From contig NZ_BMSF01000006.1 of the NCBI RefSeq assembly GCF_014649015.1, positions 350,494-414,493 of the forward strand: DNA of 64,000 nucleotides. Reading direction: 5' to 3'. A program made the position numbers and the translations under genes. The stretch comes from Streptomyces narbonensis. Its GTDB lineage: Bacteria; Actinomycetota; Actinomycetes; Streptomycetales; Streptomycetaceae. Every line of letters begins with the position of its first letter. The first letter of the stretch is position 1. Of this stretch, positions 25,823-33,184 are shown in pieces. Below the pieces are notes generated by a model. It was not told the DNA's origin and searched no databases. It worked only from the letters and a program-made list of their open reading frames with translations.

Positions 25823-25995
25823 CGGCCGGGCGCCGACCCGTGCGGATGTGCGTCCGCTGCGAAGGGCTCACCACGGACCCCGTGATCGTCTCCGAGGTGC
25901 ACGCGGGCTCGGGCCCCGGGTTCAACGTCTACGCCTGCACGGAGTGCGCGCCGCACATCCCGAAGCCGCCCGACGTCCTCGACCTGCTGGAGTAG
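25819..25995 (+). CDS. 58-residue zinc-ribbon protein
   Basis: This gene begins with GTG at 25819, overlapping the preceding stop (GTGA), and ends with TAG at 25993-25995. The product is 58 residues: basic start, MCVRCEGLTTDPVIV, and after about 25 residues YACTECAPH, then a Pro/Asp tail. Two CxxC knuckles (Cys11/Cys14 and Cys40/Cys43) form a likely zinc ribbon. Coupling to the small gene before it and position opposite a mini-GntR gene suggest a conserved three-gene cassette. Its length puts it below common annotation limits. Confidence 0.75.
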   Translation: MTAGRRPVRMCVRCEGLTTDPVIVSEVHAGSGPGFNVYACTECAPHIPKPPDVLDLLE

Positions 25996-26008
25996 CGGCA
26001 CCTGGTGG

Positions 26009-26332
26009 TCAGACGGCCACCGCCAGTTCGTACCCGCCGCTCGACATGTCGTCGCACAGCGCCTTGCAGGCGCCGAAGAGCTCGGCGAACTCGGGCTTGC
26101 CCTGCCACTCCTTCATCGCGGCCGGGTCCCGCCAGGAGGAGAAGGAGACGAAGTGGCGCGGCTCGTTCAGATCATGGATGAGTCGCGCTGAGAGGAAACC
26201 GTCATTGGCCTCCTTGGTCCAGGTGAGGAAGGCCCTCCAGCGGTCGACGAACTCGTCGACCTCACCTTCGGAGACCTGCCAGTTTCCAGAAGCCCAGTAC
26301 CTGCTGTCCTCGGTCACGGCACACCACACCAC
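26009..26332 (-). CDS. Antibiotic biosynthesis monooxygenase (ABM) domain protein
   Basis: About 107 residues with a ferredoxin-like ABM fold pattern: an initial beta strand (YWASGNWQV), a helix with DEFVDRWRAFLTWTKEA, then SARLIHDLNEPRHFVSFSSWRDPAAMKEWQ. The W-R-D-P-A-A-M-K-E-W phrase is typical for family members, which range from quinone-forming oxygenases to heme-degrading enzymes and unknowns. GTG at 26332 gives 107 residues; GTG at 26317 is an alternative five residues in. It lies between the zinc-ribbon gene (convergent) and an LCP gene on the same strand. No substrate can be given. Confidence 0.75.
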   Translation of the reverse strand: MVWCAVTEDSRYWASGNWQVSEGEVDEFVDRWRAFLTWTKEANDGFLSARLIHDLNEPRHFVSFSSWRDPAAMKEWQGKPEFAELFGACKALCDDMSSGGYELAVAV

Positions 26333-26388
26333 CTCGGGTAGGAGCCCCTCTCCCAGGCTAGGCCCCTACCCGCCGGTCGCCCCGCCGG

Positions 26389-27681
26389 TCAGCGGTTCGA
26401 CTCGACCGTGACCTTCTCGTCGTTCCGGATCTGCTCGACGAGCTGCTTCACCTTCTGCATGTCCCACTTGTAGGAGTTCTGCGGGGCGCTGCCGGCGAGC
26501 GGCATGTTCATGGACTTACCGTTGCCGCCGCTGATGCCCTTCATCGCGAAGAACATCTTCCCGAGGTCGTACAGCGACATGTCCTTGTCCACGATCAGCG
26601 TGTCCAGACCGGCGCCGAGCGTCGGGTACAGCGCGAACGGGTTGAGGATCGTGCCCGGCGTCGCCGCCTGGTTCGCCAGGGCGGAGAGGAACTTCTGCTG
26701 GTTCTTCGTCCGCGCGAAGTCCGACTCGGCGAAGGCGTACCGGGTCCGGACGAAGGCCAGGGCCTGCTCGCCGTTGAGGGTCTGCTCGCCCGCCTGGAAG
26801 TCGGCACCGGACTTCTTGTCCTTGAAGCCCTTCTCGATGTTGAGCTCCACGCCGCCGAGTGCGTCCACGATGTTCGCGAAGCCGGCGAAGCCGATCTCCG
26901 CGTAGTGGTCGATGCGCAGACCGGTGTTGAACTCGACGGTCCGCACGAGCAGCTCGGGGCCGTCCATCGCGTACGCCGCGTTCAGCTTGGAGCCGCCGCG
27001 GGCCGGGTACTGCTTGCCCGACTCGGAGCCGACGAAGGACGGGATCGTCACCCACGAGTCACGCGGGAGCGAGACCATCGTGTTCCCGCTGGAGCAGGCC
27101 GCGAGGATCATCATCGAGTCGGTCCGCTTGCCCTCGGCGGAGCCGGTGTGCAGCTTCTTCTTGTCCTCGGCGGACATGCCCTCGCGGCTGTCCGAGCCGA
27201 CGATCAGGTACGTCGTGCAGTCGCCCTCCGACGGCCGCTCGATGACCTTGGAGAGGTCGACCTCGTTGCGCATCTGGGAGCTGGCCCAGGCGTACGTGCC
27301 GATGCCCCAGGCGAGGACGCCGACGGCCAGGACGATCGAACCGATCTTGGCGCGCTTGCGCCAGTCCGGGGCGGGGCGCCCGGGGCCCTGCGGGGAGTAC
27401 GGCGGGACGTTGCCCGGGCCGCCGCCCTGGGCGCCACCACCCTGCCGGCCCCCCTGCGGGCCGCCGTAGACCTGGCCCGAGCTGTAACCGGAGTCGTAGC
27501 CCGAGCCTTGGGCCTGGGTGAAGTTCGGGTTGTAGCCCTGGTCCTGGCCGTAGCCCTGGTCGTAACCGTGCTGCGGCTGCTGCGGAGCCTGCGGGCGCTG
27601 CACATGGCGCATCCTGCGAGCACCCTCGGGCTGGGAGTTCGCGTTGCGGCCGTGTCCGCCGTCTTCGGGCCAGTCATTCAT
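26389..27681 (-). CDS. LytR-CpsA-Psr (LCP) family wall-polymer ligase with Q/G/Y-rich cytoplasmic tail
   Basis: ATG at 27681 (MNDWPEDGGHGR) gives 430 residues. The first 110 residues are rich in Gln, Gly, Tyr and Pro, one membrane helix follows (about 128-147), then an extracellular LCP domain. IVGSDSREG, MVSLPRDSWVTIP, KLNAAYAMDGP and FVRTRYAFAESDFART are the four LCP signatures, including Arg residues that hold the lipid pyrophosphate. LCP enzymes transfer glycopolymers such as teichoic acid or arabinogalactan-like chains from lipid carriers to peptidoglycan. It lacks the LytR_C domain seen in some neighbours. It is first of five LCP genes in 10 kb. Confidence 0.92.
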   Translation of the reverse strand: MNDWPEDGGHGRNANSQPEGARRMRHVQRPQAPQQPQHGYDQGYGQDQGYNPNFTQAQGSGYDSGYSSGQVYGGPQGGRQGGGAQGGGPGNVPPYSPQGPGRPAPDWRKRAKIGSIVLAVGVLAWGIGTYAWASSQMRNEVDLSKVIERPSEGDCTTYLIVGSDSREGMSAEDKKKLHTGSAEGKRTDSMMILAACSSGNTMVSLPRDSWVTIPSFVGSESGKQYPARGGSKLNAAYAMDGPELLVRTVEFNTGLRIDHYAEIGFAGFANIVDALGGVELNIEKGFKDKKSGADFQAGEQTLNGEQALAFVRTRYAFAESDFARTKNQQKFLSALANQAATPGTILNPFALYPTLGAGLDTLIVDKDMSLYDLGKMFFAMKGISGGNGKSMNMPLAGSAPQNSYKWDMQKVKQLVEQIRNDEKVTVESNR

Positions 27682-27800
27682 GCGGACCAGTGTGCCGGGC
27701 GGGGGAATCCCCTGGACAGGCCGGGTGGAAAATCGGACCGGTGCTGTTGCCAAGCTGATGCAAACCGGACAGGGGTGCGACCCGGCATAAGGTGGAGGGC

Positions 27801-28334
27801 ATGACAGAACAGGGCGATATCCCGGGCAAGCCCACCTCGGCCTCCCGCACCACCCTCAGCCACATCATGACGAGCCACGACACCAACCTCCTCGGTACGG
27901 TGCACGGCGGCGTGATCATGAAGCTGGTGGACGACGCGGCGGGCGCAGTCGCGGGCCGGCACTCGGGTGGCCCGGCGGTCACCGCCTCGATGGACGAGAT
28001 GGCCTTCCTGGAGCCGGTCAGGGTCGGCGACCTCCTGCACGTGAAGGCCCAGGTCAACTGGACCGGCAGGTCGTCCATGGAAGTCGGCGTACGGGTCATG
28101 GCCGAGCGCTGGAACGAGTCCACGCCCGCCACCCAGGTCGGCTCGGCCTATCTGGTCTTCGCGGCCGTCGACGCGGACGGCAAGCCGCGGCGCGTCCCGC
28201 AGGTCGTCCCGGAGACGGAGCAGGACAAGCGCCGCAACCAGGAGGCCCAGATCCGCCGCACCCACCGCCTTGCCCGCCGCCAGGCCATCAAGGACCTCCG
28301 CGAGCGCCGTGCCGCCGAGGGCTACGAGGACTGA
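27801..28334 (+). CDS. Acyl-CoA thioesterase (hotdog fold, YciA/BFIT-like)
   Basis: ATG at 27801 after GGAGGGC gives 177 residues; GTG at 27792 is an alternative. The hotdog signature is clear: TSHDTNLLGTVHGGVIMKLVDDAA with the catalytic Asp/His pattern of acyl-CoA thioesterases, then VRVGDLLHVKAQVNWTGRSSMEVGV. Such enzymes hydrolyse acyl-CoA to free acid and CoA. About 50 C-terminal residues are highly charged (KRRNQEAQIRRTHRLARRQA), longer than the bare hotdog domain, and could be a helical oligomerisation or binding tail. It stands alone between two LCP genes of opposite strand. Confidence 0.9.
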   Translation: MTEQGDIPGKPTSASRTTLSHIMTSHDTNLLGTVHGGVIMKLVDDAAGAVAGRHSGGPAVTASMDEMAFLEPVRVGDLLHVKAQVNWTGRSSMEVGVRVMAERWNESTPATQVGSAYLVFAAVDADGKPRRVPQVVPETEQDKRRNQEAQIRRTHRLARRQAIKDLRERRAAEGYED

Positions 28335-28340
28335 CGCCCA

Positions 28341-28364
28341 GGGGGCCGCCGACGAGCGGCCCCC
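28341..28364 (+). terminator. Terminator of thioesterase gene
   Basis: GGGGGCCGC (28341-28349) pairs with GCGGCCCCC (28356-28364) over six bases, just after the stop codon at 28334. Confidence 0.75.
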
Positions 28365-28375
28365 GCCCCGGAGGA

Positions 28376-28541
28376 GTACGCCCTCACGGCACCGCCTCGG
28401 AGACGTACCTCTCACGGCCCGCCCCCGGACGTGTACGCCCTCACGGCCCCTGCCCCGGAGACGTACCTCTCAGGGCCCCGCCCCCGGGGGCGTACCTCTC
28501 ACGGCCCCGCCTCCGGATGCGTACCCCTCAAGGCCCCTAAG
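28376..28541. repeat. Six ~29-bp tandem repeats in convergent spacer
   Basis: The word GTAC opens units at 28376, 28405, 28433, 28463, 28492 and 28521, that is, every 28-30 bp. Each reads roughly GTACCTCTCACGGCCCCGCC then a CCGGA-type end. The array fills the spacer between the thioesterase terminator and the stop of the LCP gene on the other strand. Units differ by a few bases and there are no unique spacers, so this is not a CRISPR. Confidence 0.85.
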
Positions 28542-30042
28542 GGCAGACCACCTGGTCCCCGGTCACCGCCTCGAACGGGCCGCCGCCCCGGCCCGGTTCC
28601 TCCGCCCGGACCCCCGTGACCCCCCGGTAGTCCGCCCCCACCGTCACCCGCAGCGTCCCGCCCCGCCCCCGCACCGCCCGCAGCTCCGCCCCCGGCAGCG
28701 CCGTAGCGAGGGACTTCGCCGAGCGGTCCCAGCGCGGGTCGTACTCCACGAGCGTCCGCGCCCGCTCCTGACCGGACCCGGTCATCGGCGTCCGGGTCGT
28801 GTCGAAGCCGGTGGCGCGCAGTGCGTCGTCCACCTTCCGGCCCAGTCCGTCCGTCCGAGTTCCGTTGTAGACCTGCACCCGGATGGTGCGCGGAGCCACG
28901 TCCACGACGGCCGTCCGCGGGGCGGCGCCCTTCCCGGAGACGGAGGCGGAGGCGGAGGCCGCCGGCTTCTGCGAGGCCGGCGCCAGCGGCCGGTCCTCCC
29001 GCAACGCCTGGAACAGCTTCTGCGCCTTCGCCGCGTCCCACTTCACCGTCGACCCGATCCCCTTGACCGGGAAGCTCATGTCGCCGATCGGCACCGACAC
29101 GAACTCCGAGGACGCCGGTGTGAAGCCCCGCATCGCCTTGGCGAGCGCCAGCATCTGATCCGTACCGAAGTCCTCGTCCGCCCGGACCGAGCTCAGCATC
29201 GTCGTGGCCATCTCCCGGAACCGCACCGGGTTCAGGAGCACCCCGCCGCTCGTCGCCCGCTCGATCAGCGCCGCCAGGAACTTCTGCTGGCGCTGCATGC
29301 GCCCGATGTCGGCGGCTCCGTCGATGTGCCGGGAGCGGACGTACTGGAGGGCCTGCCCGCCGTCGAGCTCATGGGTGCCGGCCGCGAGGTCGAGCCCGGT
29401 GTAGGAGTCCTTGACCGGCCGGCTCGTGCAGATCTGCACCCCGCCGATCGCGTCCACGGTCCGCATGAAGCTGGTGAAGTCGACCTCCAGATAGTGGTCG
29501 ATCTTGACGCCGGTCATCGACTCGACGGTCCGCACGGTCAGCCCGGGCCCGCCCTCCGCGTAGGCGGCGTTCAGTTTCACGGGGTGGGAGTTGTGCCTCT
29601 TGCCGCTGGTCAGGTCGGTGTGCTCGGGCATCTCGGCGTACGAGTCCCGGGGCAGGCTCACCACGCTCGCCCGCTCCCGGTCCTCCGAGATGTGCACGAG
29701 CATCACGGTGTCCGTGCAGTGGCAGGGCGCGCCGCCGAGCCGGTACTTCTCCTTCTCCTCCGGGCTGATCCGGTCGCGGCCGTCGGTACCGACGACGAGG
29801 ACGTTCATCCCGTGCCCGGCCTGCGGCCGGTTCTTCATGTCCTTGAAGGGGTCGACCCGGGTGATCCCGGTGTCCAGGCCGGTCACCACCGCGTGCCCGA
29901 TCCCGCCCGCCGCGAGGACCACCACGGACAGCGCGGTCGCCATCCGCATCCCCCACCGGGGCCGCCTCGGTCGCCGCCGGCGGACCGGCGCGGGCGGCCG
30001 GGGGACGGGCCTGCGAGGGGGCGTGCGGGGCGGTGTGGGCAC
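28537..30042 (-). CDS. LCP-family wall-polymer ligase with LytR_C domain
   Basis: GTG at 30042, nine bases after GGAGG, gives 501 residues: an Arg/Pro-rich cytoplasmic start, a membrane helix near residue 35-55, an LCP domain, then a linker and a LytR_C domain. LVVGTDGRDR, VVSLPRDSYAEMP, KLNAAYAEGGP and YVRSRHIDGAADIGRMQRQQ mark the catalytic part, and RTIRVQVYNGTRTDGLGRKV opens LytR_C. A CHC triplet near residue 107 and a cysteine two residues from the end (VVCP) may form disulphides outside the cell. It should transfer lipid-linked polymer to peptidoglycan like its paralogues nearby; the polymer is not known. Confidence 0.92.
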   Translation of the reverse strand: MPTPPRTPPRRPVPRPPAPVRRRRPRRPRWGMRMATALSVVVLAAGGIGHAVVTGLDTGITRVDPFKDMKNRPQAGHGMNVLVVGTDGRDRISPEEKEKYRLGGAPCHCTDTVMLVHISEDRERASVVSLPRDSYAEMPEHTDLTSGKRHNSHPVKLNAAYAEGGPGLTVRTVESMTGVKIDHYLEVDFTSFMRTVDAIGGVQICTSRPVKDSYTGLDLAAGTHELDGGQALQYVRSRHIDGAADIGRMQRQQKFLAALIERATSGGVLLNPVRFREMATTMLSSVRADEDFGTDQMLALAKAMRGFTPASSEFVSVPIGDMSFPVKGIGSTVKWDAAKAQKLFQALREDRPLAPASQKPAASASASVSGKGAAPRTAVVDVAPRTIRVQVYNGTRTDGLGRKVDDALRATGFDTTRTPMTGSGQERARTLVEYDPRWDRSAKSLATALPGAELRAVRGRGGTLRVTVGADYRGVTGVRAEEPGRGGGPFEAVTGDQVVCP

Positions 30043-30212
30043 GGACGGACACCTCCGCGGGTGTGACAAGGGGAACCGTGAGCACGGTAGGCCCATACGA
30101 TCAGCGCAAGGGTGCACCACCCATGCGGCGCGCACCCGTGTCCCCCGTTCGCGGTAACGTGGCCGCCAATACTGCTGTCTTCCGGGGGCGACCCCCGAAC
30201 CCCCGAGGAACC

Positions 30213-31229
30213 ATGCCCCCCGTCTCCGTGATCATGCCGGTCCTCAATGAGGAGCGGCACCTGCGCAACTCGGTCCGCCACATCCTGGAGCAGGAGTACG
30301 ACGGCGAGATGGAGGTGGTGATCGCCCTCGGTCCGTCCACGGACCGCACGGACGAGATCGCCGCCGAGCTCGTACGCGAAGACCCCCGCGTCCACACCGT
30401 GCCGAACCCCACGGGCCGCACCCCCGCCGCTCTCAACGCGGCGATCAAGGCCTCCCGTCATCCGATCGTGGTGCGCGTCGACGGCCACGGCATGCTCTCG
30501 CCGAACTACATCGCGACCGCCGTCCGGCTCCTGGAGGAGACGGGCGCGCAGAACGTCGGCGGCATCATGCACGCCGAGGGCGAGAACGCCTGGGAGGACG
30601 CGGTCGCCGCCGCGATGACCTCGAAGATCGGCGTGGGCAACGCGGCCTTCCACACGGGAGGCGAGGCCGGCCCGGCGGAGACCGTGTACCTGGGAGTCTT
30701 CCGGCGCGAGGCGCTGGAGCGGGCGGGCGGCTACAACGTCGAGTTCATCCGCGCCCAGGACTGGGAGCTGAACTTCCGGATCCGTGAGGCCGGCGGCCTC
30801 ATCTGGTTCTCGCCGGAGCTGCGCGTCCAGTACCGCCCGAGGCCCTCGGTGAAGGCCCTCGCGAAGCAGTACAAGGACTACGGCCGCTGGCGCCACGTGG
30901 TGGCCCGCTACCACCAGGGCTCCATCAACCTCCGCTACCTGGCCCCGCCGACCGCCGTCTGCGCCATCGCCGCGGGCCTCGTGGTGGGCGCCACGCTCAC
31001 CCCGCTCGGCTTCGTGGTTCCGGCGGGCTACCTCGCCGCGATCACGGCGGGCTCGCTCCCGGCGGGCAAGGGCCTGTCGCTGAAGGCCCGTCTGCAGATC
31101 CCGGTGGCGCTCGCGACGATGCACATGTCGTGGGGGTTCGGCTTCCTGACGAGCCCGCGCTCGCTGGCCCGGAAGGTCATCGCGAGCCGCCGCCCGGCGG
31201 TGAAGGCGGGCGAGTCCGAGACGGTCTGA
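30213..31229 (+). CDS. Family 2 glycosyltransferase with C-terminal membrane segments
   Basis: The frame is open upstream, but ATG at 30213 lies after GAGGAACC and begins at the domain start (MPPVSVIMPVLNEERHL), giving 338 residues; ATG at 30123 is the alternative. The GT-A domain shows VRVDGHGMLSPNYI with the Asp that binds the nucleotide sugar and metal, and EFIRAQDWELNFRIREAG with the catalytic-base region. The last 90 residues have two hydrophobic segments (around AVCAIAAGLVVGATLTPLG and LAAITAGSLPAG), like succinoglycan or exopolysaccharide transferases. It stands between LCP genes, so its product may be the polymer that the LCP proteins attach, which is an inference. Confidence 0.88.
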   Translation: MPPVSVIMPVLNEERHLRNSVRHILEQEYDGEMEVVIALGPSTDRTDEIAAELVREDPRVHTVPNPTGRTPAALNAAIKASRHPIVVRVDGHGMLSPNYIATAVRLLEETGAQNVGGIMHAEGENAWEDAVAAAMTSKIGVGNAAFHTGGEAGPAETVYLGVFRREALERAGGYNVEFIRAQDWELNFRIREAGGLIWFSPELRVQYRPRPSVKALAKQYKDYGRWRHVVARYHQGSINLRYLAPPTAVCAIAAGLVVGATLTPLGFVVPAGYLAAITAGSLPAGKGLSLKARLQIPVALATMHMSWGFGFLTSPRSLARKVIASRRPAVKAGESETV

Positions 31230-31263
31230 CGACCGCCGCGCTCACCGCGACCACAGCACGGAC

Positions 31264-31303
31264 ACCGACGGCCGGGCCCCCGGAAGGGGACCCGGCCGTC
31301 GGT
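31264..31303. terminator. Hairpin between convergent glycosyltransferase and LCP genes
   Basis: ACCGACGGCCGGG (31264-31276) pairs with CCCGGCCGTCGGT (31291-31303), with a C-A mismatch followed by CCC/GGG pairs nearer the loop. Confidence 0.75.
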
Positions 31304-31322
31304 CATGCGCGACTCACGGTGT

Positions 31323-33134
31323 TCAGCTCTTCCCGTCCCACCGGTAGACCGAGTAGATGTCCATGCACGTCTCCTTGTCGTCGGCACCGTCCGGCAGGTC
31401 GCCGGCCACCGCCGTCGGCTTCTTGTACGTGGTGCCCTCGCGCCAGTCCGCGCCGACGACCAGGGTGATGCCCTTCGCCTCGGCGTCGGTCCGTACGGCC
31501 GAGGCGGGCAGCCCGAGCGCCTTCGTCACGGAGAGCGCGTTCGCCTTGCCCTGCTCGCCGTCCGCCTTGGGGTAGGTGACGACGGTGTCCTTGCGGCTGC
31601 CACCGTCCCGGGAGGCCTCGGCCTGGGTGAAGCCCTTGCCCTGGAGCGCCTCGGCCATGTGACGCGCCCGGCCCTGGACGGCGGGCTCACCGCCGCCGTC
31701 GGTGCCGTTGACGACGGTCACGGCGAAGGAGCCGGGGGCCTCGGCGGGCGTCGTGGGCTTGGGGGAGGCGGTGGCCTTCGGCTTCGCCTTCGCGCCGGAC
31801 TTGTCACCGTTCTTGTCGAGGGCGACGTCGTCCCGGAGCATCGACCACATCTTGTCGGCGGCGGAGGGCCGCAGCTGGAGCCACGCGTCGGGGTTCGGCG
31901 CGTACGGGTCGGTCGGAACCGTCGCCGTCGTCAGACGGTCGATCTTCACGTTCTTCAGCTGCATCGACAGGTCGAAGAGCTTCTTCACCGTGTCGAGGTC
32001 CTCCGAGACCTTGAGGGACTTGGTGGCGGTCTCGGCCAGGCCCATCAGCCGCCCCGTGTCGGTCCAGGCGTTCTGCTCCTGGAGCTTCTTCATCATCCCG
32101 TTCATGTACATGTGCTGGGCCTTGGCACGGTTCTGGTCGCTGCCGAAGGCGTGCCGGGTACGCAGCCACTGGAGCGCCTGCTCGCCCTTGACCTCGGTGG
32201 TGCCCTCCGGCAGCTTCAGCCCGGAGCCGCCCTTCACCCGGGCGGTCGACCTGTCGTGCACACCGGTCTTGACGCAGACGGGGACGCCGCCGACCTCGTC
32301 GGCCATGTCCACCACACCGGCGAAGTCGACCATCAGCCAGTGGTCGATGTAGACCCCGGTGAGGCTCTCCCAGGTGGTGAGGGTGCAGCCGGGACCGCCG
32401 CGCTGGAGCGACTCGTTGATGGGCCGGTTGTCGGTGGCGGCGTACGGCGTGCCGTTCTCGTCCTTGCACTCCGGGATGCGGACGACCGTGTCGCGCGGGA
32501 TGGAGATGAGCGAGGCGTTCTCGCGGTCCGCCGAGACGTGGAGCAGCATCTGCACGTCGGCGAGCGGCTTGCGGTCCTTGTCGTTCCGGCCGCCGCCGAG
32601 GGCGATGTTCTTCTCGTCCTCGCGGCTGTCGGAGCCTATGAGGAGGATGTTGAGCGGAGTGTCGCCGAGCGCGTTCGGCGCGGCCTTCTTCGCGCCGCTG
32701 TTGCCGCCGGCGCGGTCACCGCTGCGGATGTTGCCGTTGAGGTGCTCGTAGTACAGGTATCCGGCGCCGGCCGTGCCGAGTATCAGCACGGCGAGGGTGA
32801 TCGCCGCCCAGCGCAGCACCTTGTGCTTGCCGGCCTTCTTGGCCCGGCGGCGCGAGCCGCCGCGGCGGTGGCTCGTCCGCGCGTCGCCACCGGTCTCCGC
32901 CCCTCCGCCGGCGGTACCGCTGCGACGCCGCTCGGCCCGGGTCGACGCCGGAGCGGACGTACCGCCGGATCCGGCGCCGTCGGCCCCTGTTCCGGCCCCT
33001 GTCCCGGCCCCTGCCCCGGCCACGCCCCCGGCGCCGGTCGCCTCACCGGCCCCGTGGAGCTCGTCGTCCCAGCCCAGTTCACGGGCGCGCGGAACGCGTC
33101 CCCGCGTTCCCTCCCCACGCACGTTCTGTCCCAC
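31323..33134 (-). CDS. Long LCP-family wall-polymer ligase with LytR_C domain
   Basis: The 603-residue product starts with about 110 cytoplasmic residues rich in Gly, Ala, Thr and Arg, then a helix (WAAITLAVLILGTAGAGYLYY). The LCP domain shows ILLIGSDSREDE, SLISIPRDTVVRIP, RPINESLQRGGPGC and WLRTRHAFGSDQNRAKAQ. A Lys/Pro/Ala linker leads to a LytR_C domain (FAVTVVNGTDGGGEPAVQGR). The last 20 residues hold a single Cys (DKETCMDIYS). The gene precedes another LCP gene on the same strand (33185-34936) with a 50-bp gap, so the two may be co-transcribed. GTG at 33134 follows GAGGGGACC. Confidence 0.9.
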   Translation of the reverse strand: MGQNVRGEGTRGRVPRARELGWDDELHGAGEATGAGGVAGAGAGTGAGTGADGAGSGGTSAPASTRAERRRSGTAGGGAETGGDARTSHRRGGSRRRAKKAGKHKVLRWAAITLAVLILGTAGAGYLYYEHLNGNIRSGDRAGGNSGAKKAAPNALGDTPLNILLIGSDSREDEKNIALGGGRNDKDRKPLADVQMLLHVSADRENASLISIPRDTVVRIPECKDENGTPYAATDNRPINESLQRGGPGCTLTTWESLTGVYIDHWLMVDFAGVVDMADEVGGVPVCVKTGVHDRSTARVKGGSGLKLPEGTTEVKGEQALQWLRTRHAFGSDQNRAKAQHMYMNGMMKKLQEQNAWTDTGRLMGLAETATKSLKVSEDLDTVKKLFDLSMQLKNVKIDRLTTATVPTDPYAPNPDAWLQLRPSAADKMWSMLRDDVALDKNGDKSGAKAKPKATASPKPTTPAEAPGSFAVTVVNGTDGGGEPAVQGRARHMAEALQGKGFTQAEASRDGGSRKDTVVTYPKADGEQGKANALSVTKALGLPASAVRTDAEAKGITLVVGADWREGTTYKKPTAVAGDLPDGADDKETCMDIYSVYRWDGKS

Positions 33135-33184
33135 CCCAGGTCCCCTCGTGATTCAGCCGCGCGCCGAGGCCTGGTGTTTCCAGG

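Noticed and set aside
25109..25995. Integrated plasmid or ICE (pSAM2-like) because of the GntR gene and repeats
   Set aside because: No integrase, replication, transfer gene or tRNA attachment site lies nearby.
28376..28541. CRISPR array
   Set aside because: Units follow one another directly with no unique spacers of constant length, and there are no cas genes in the window.
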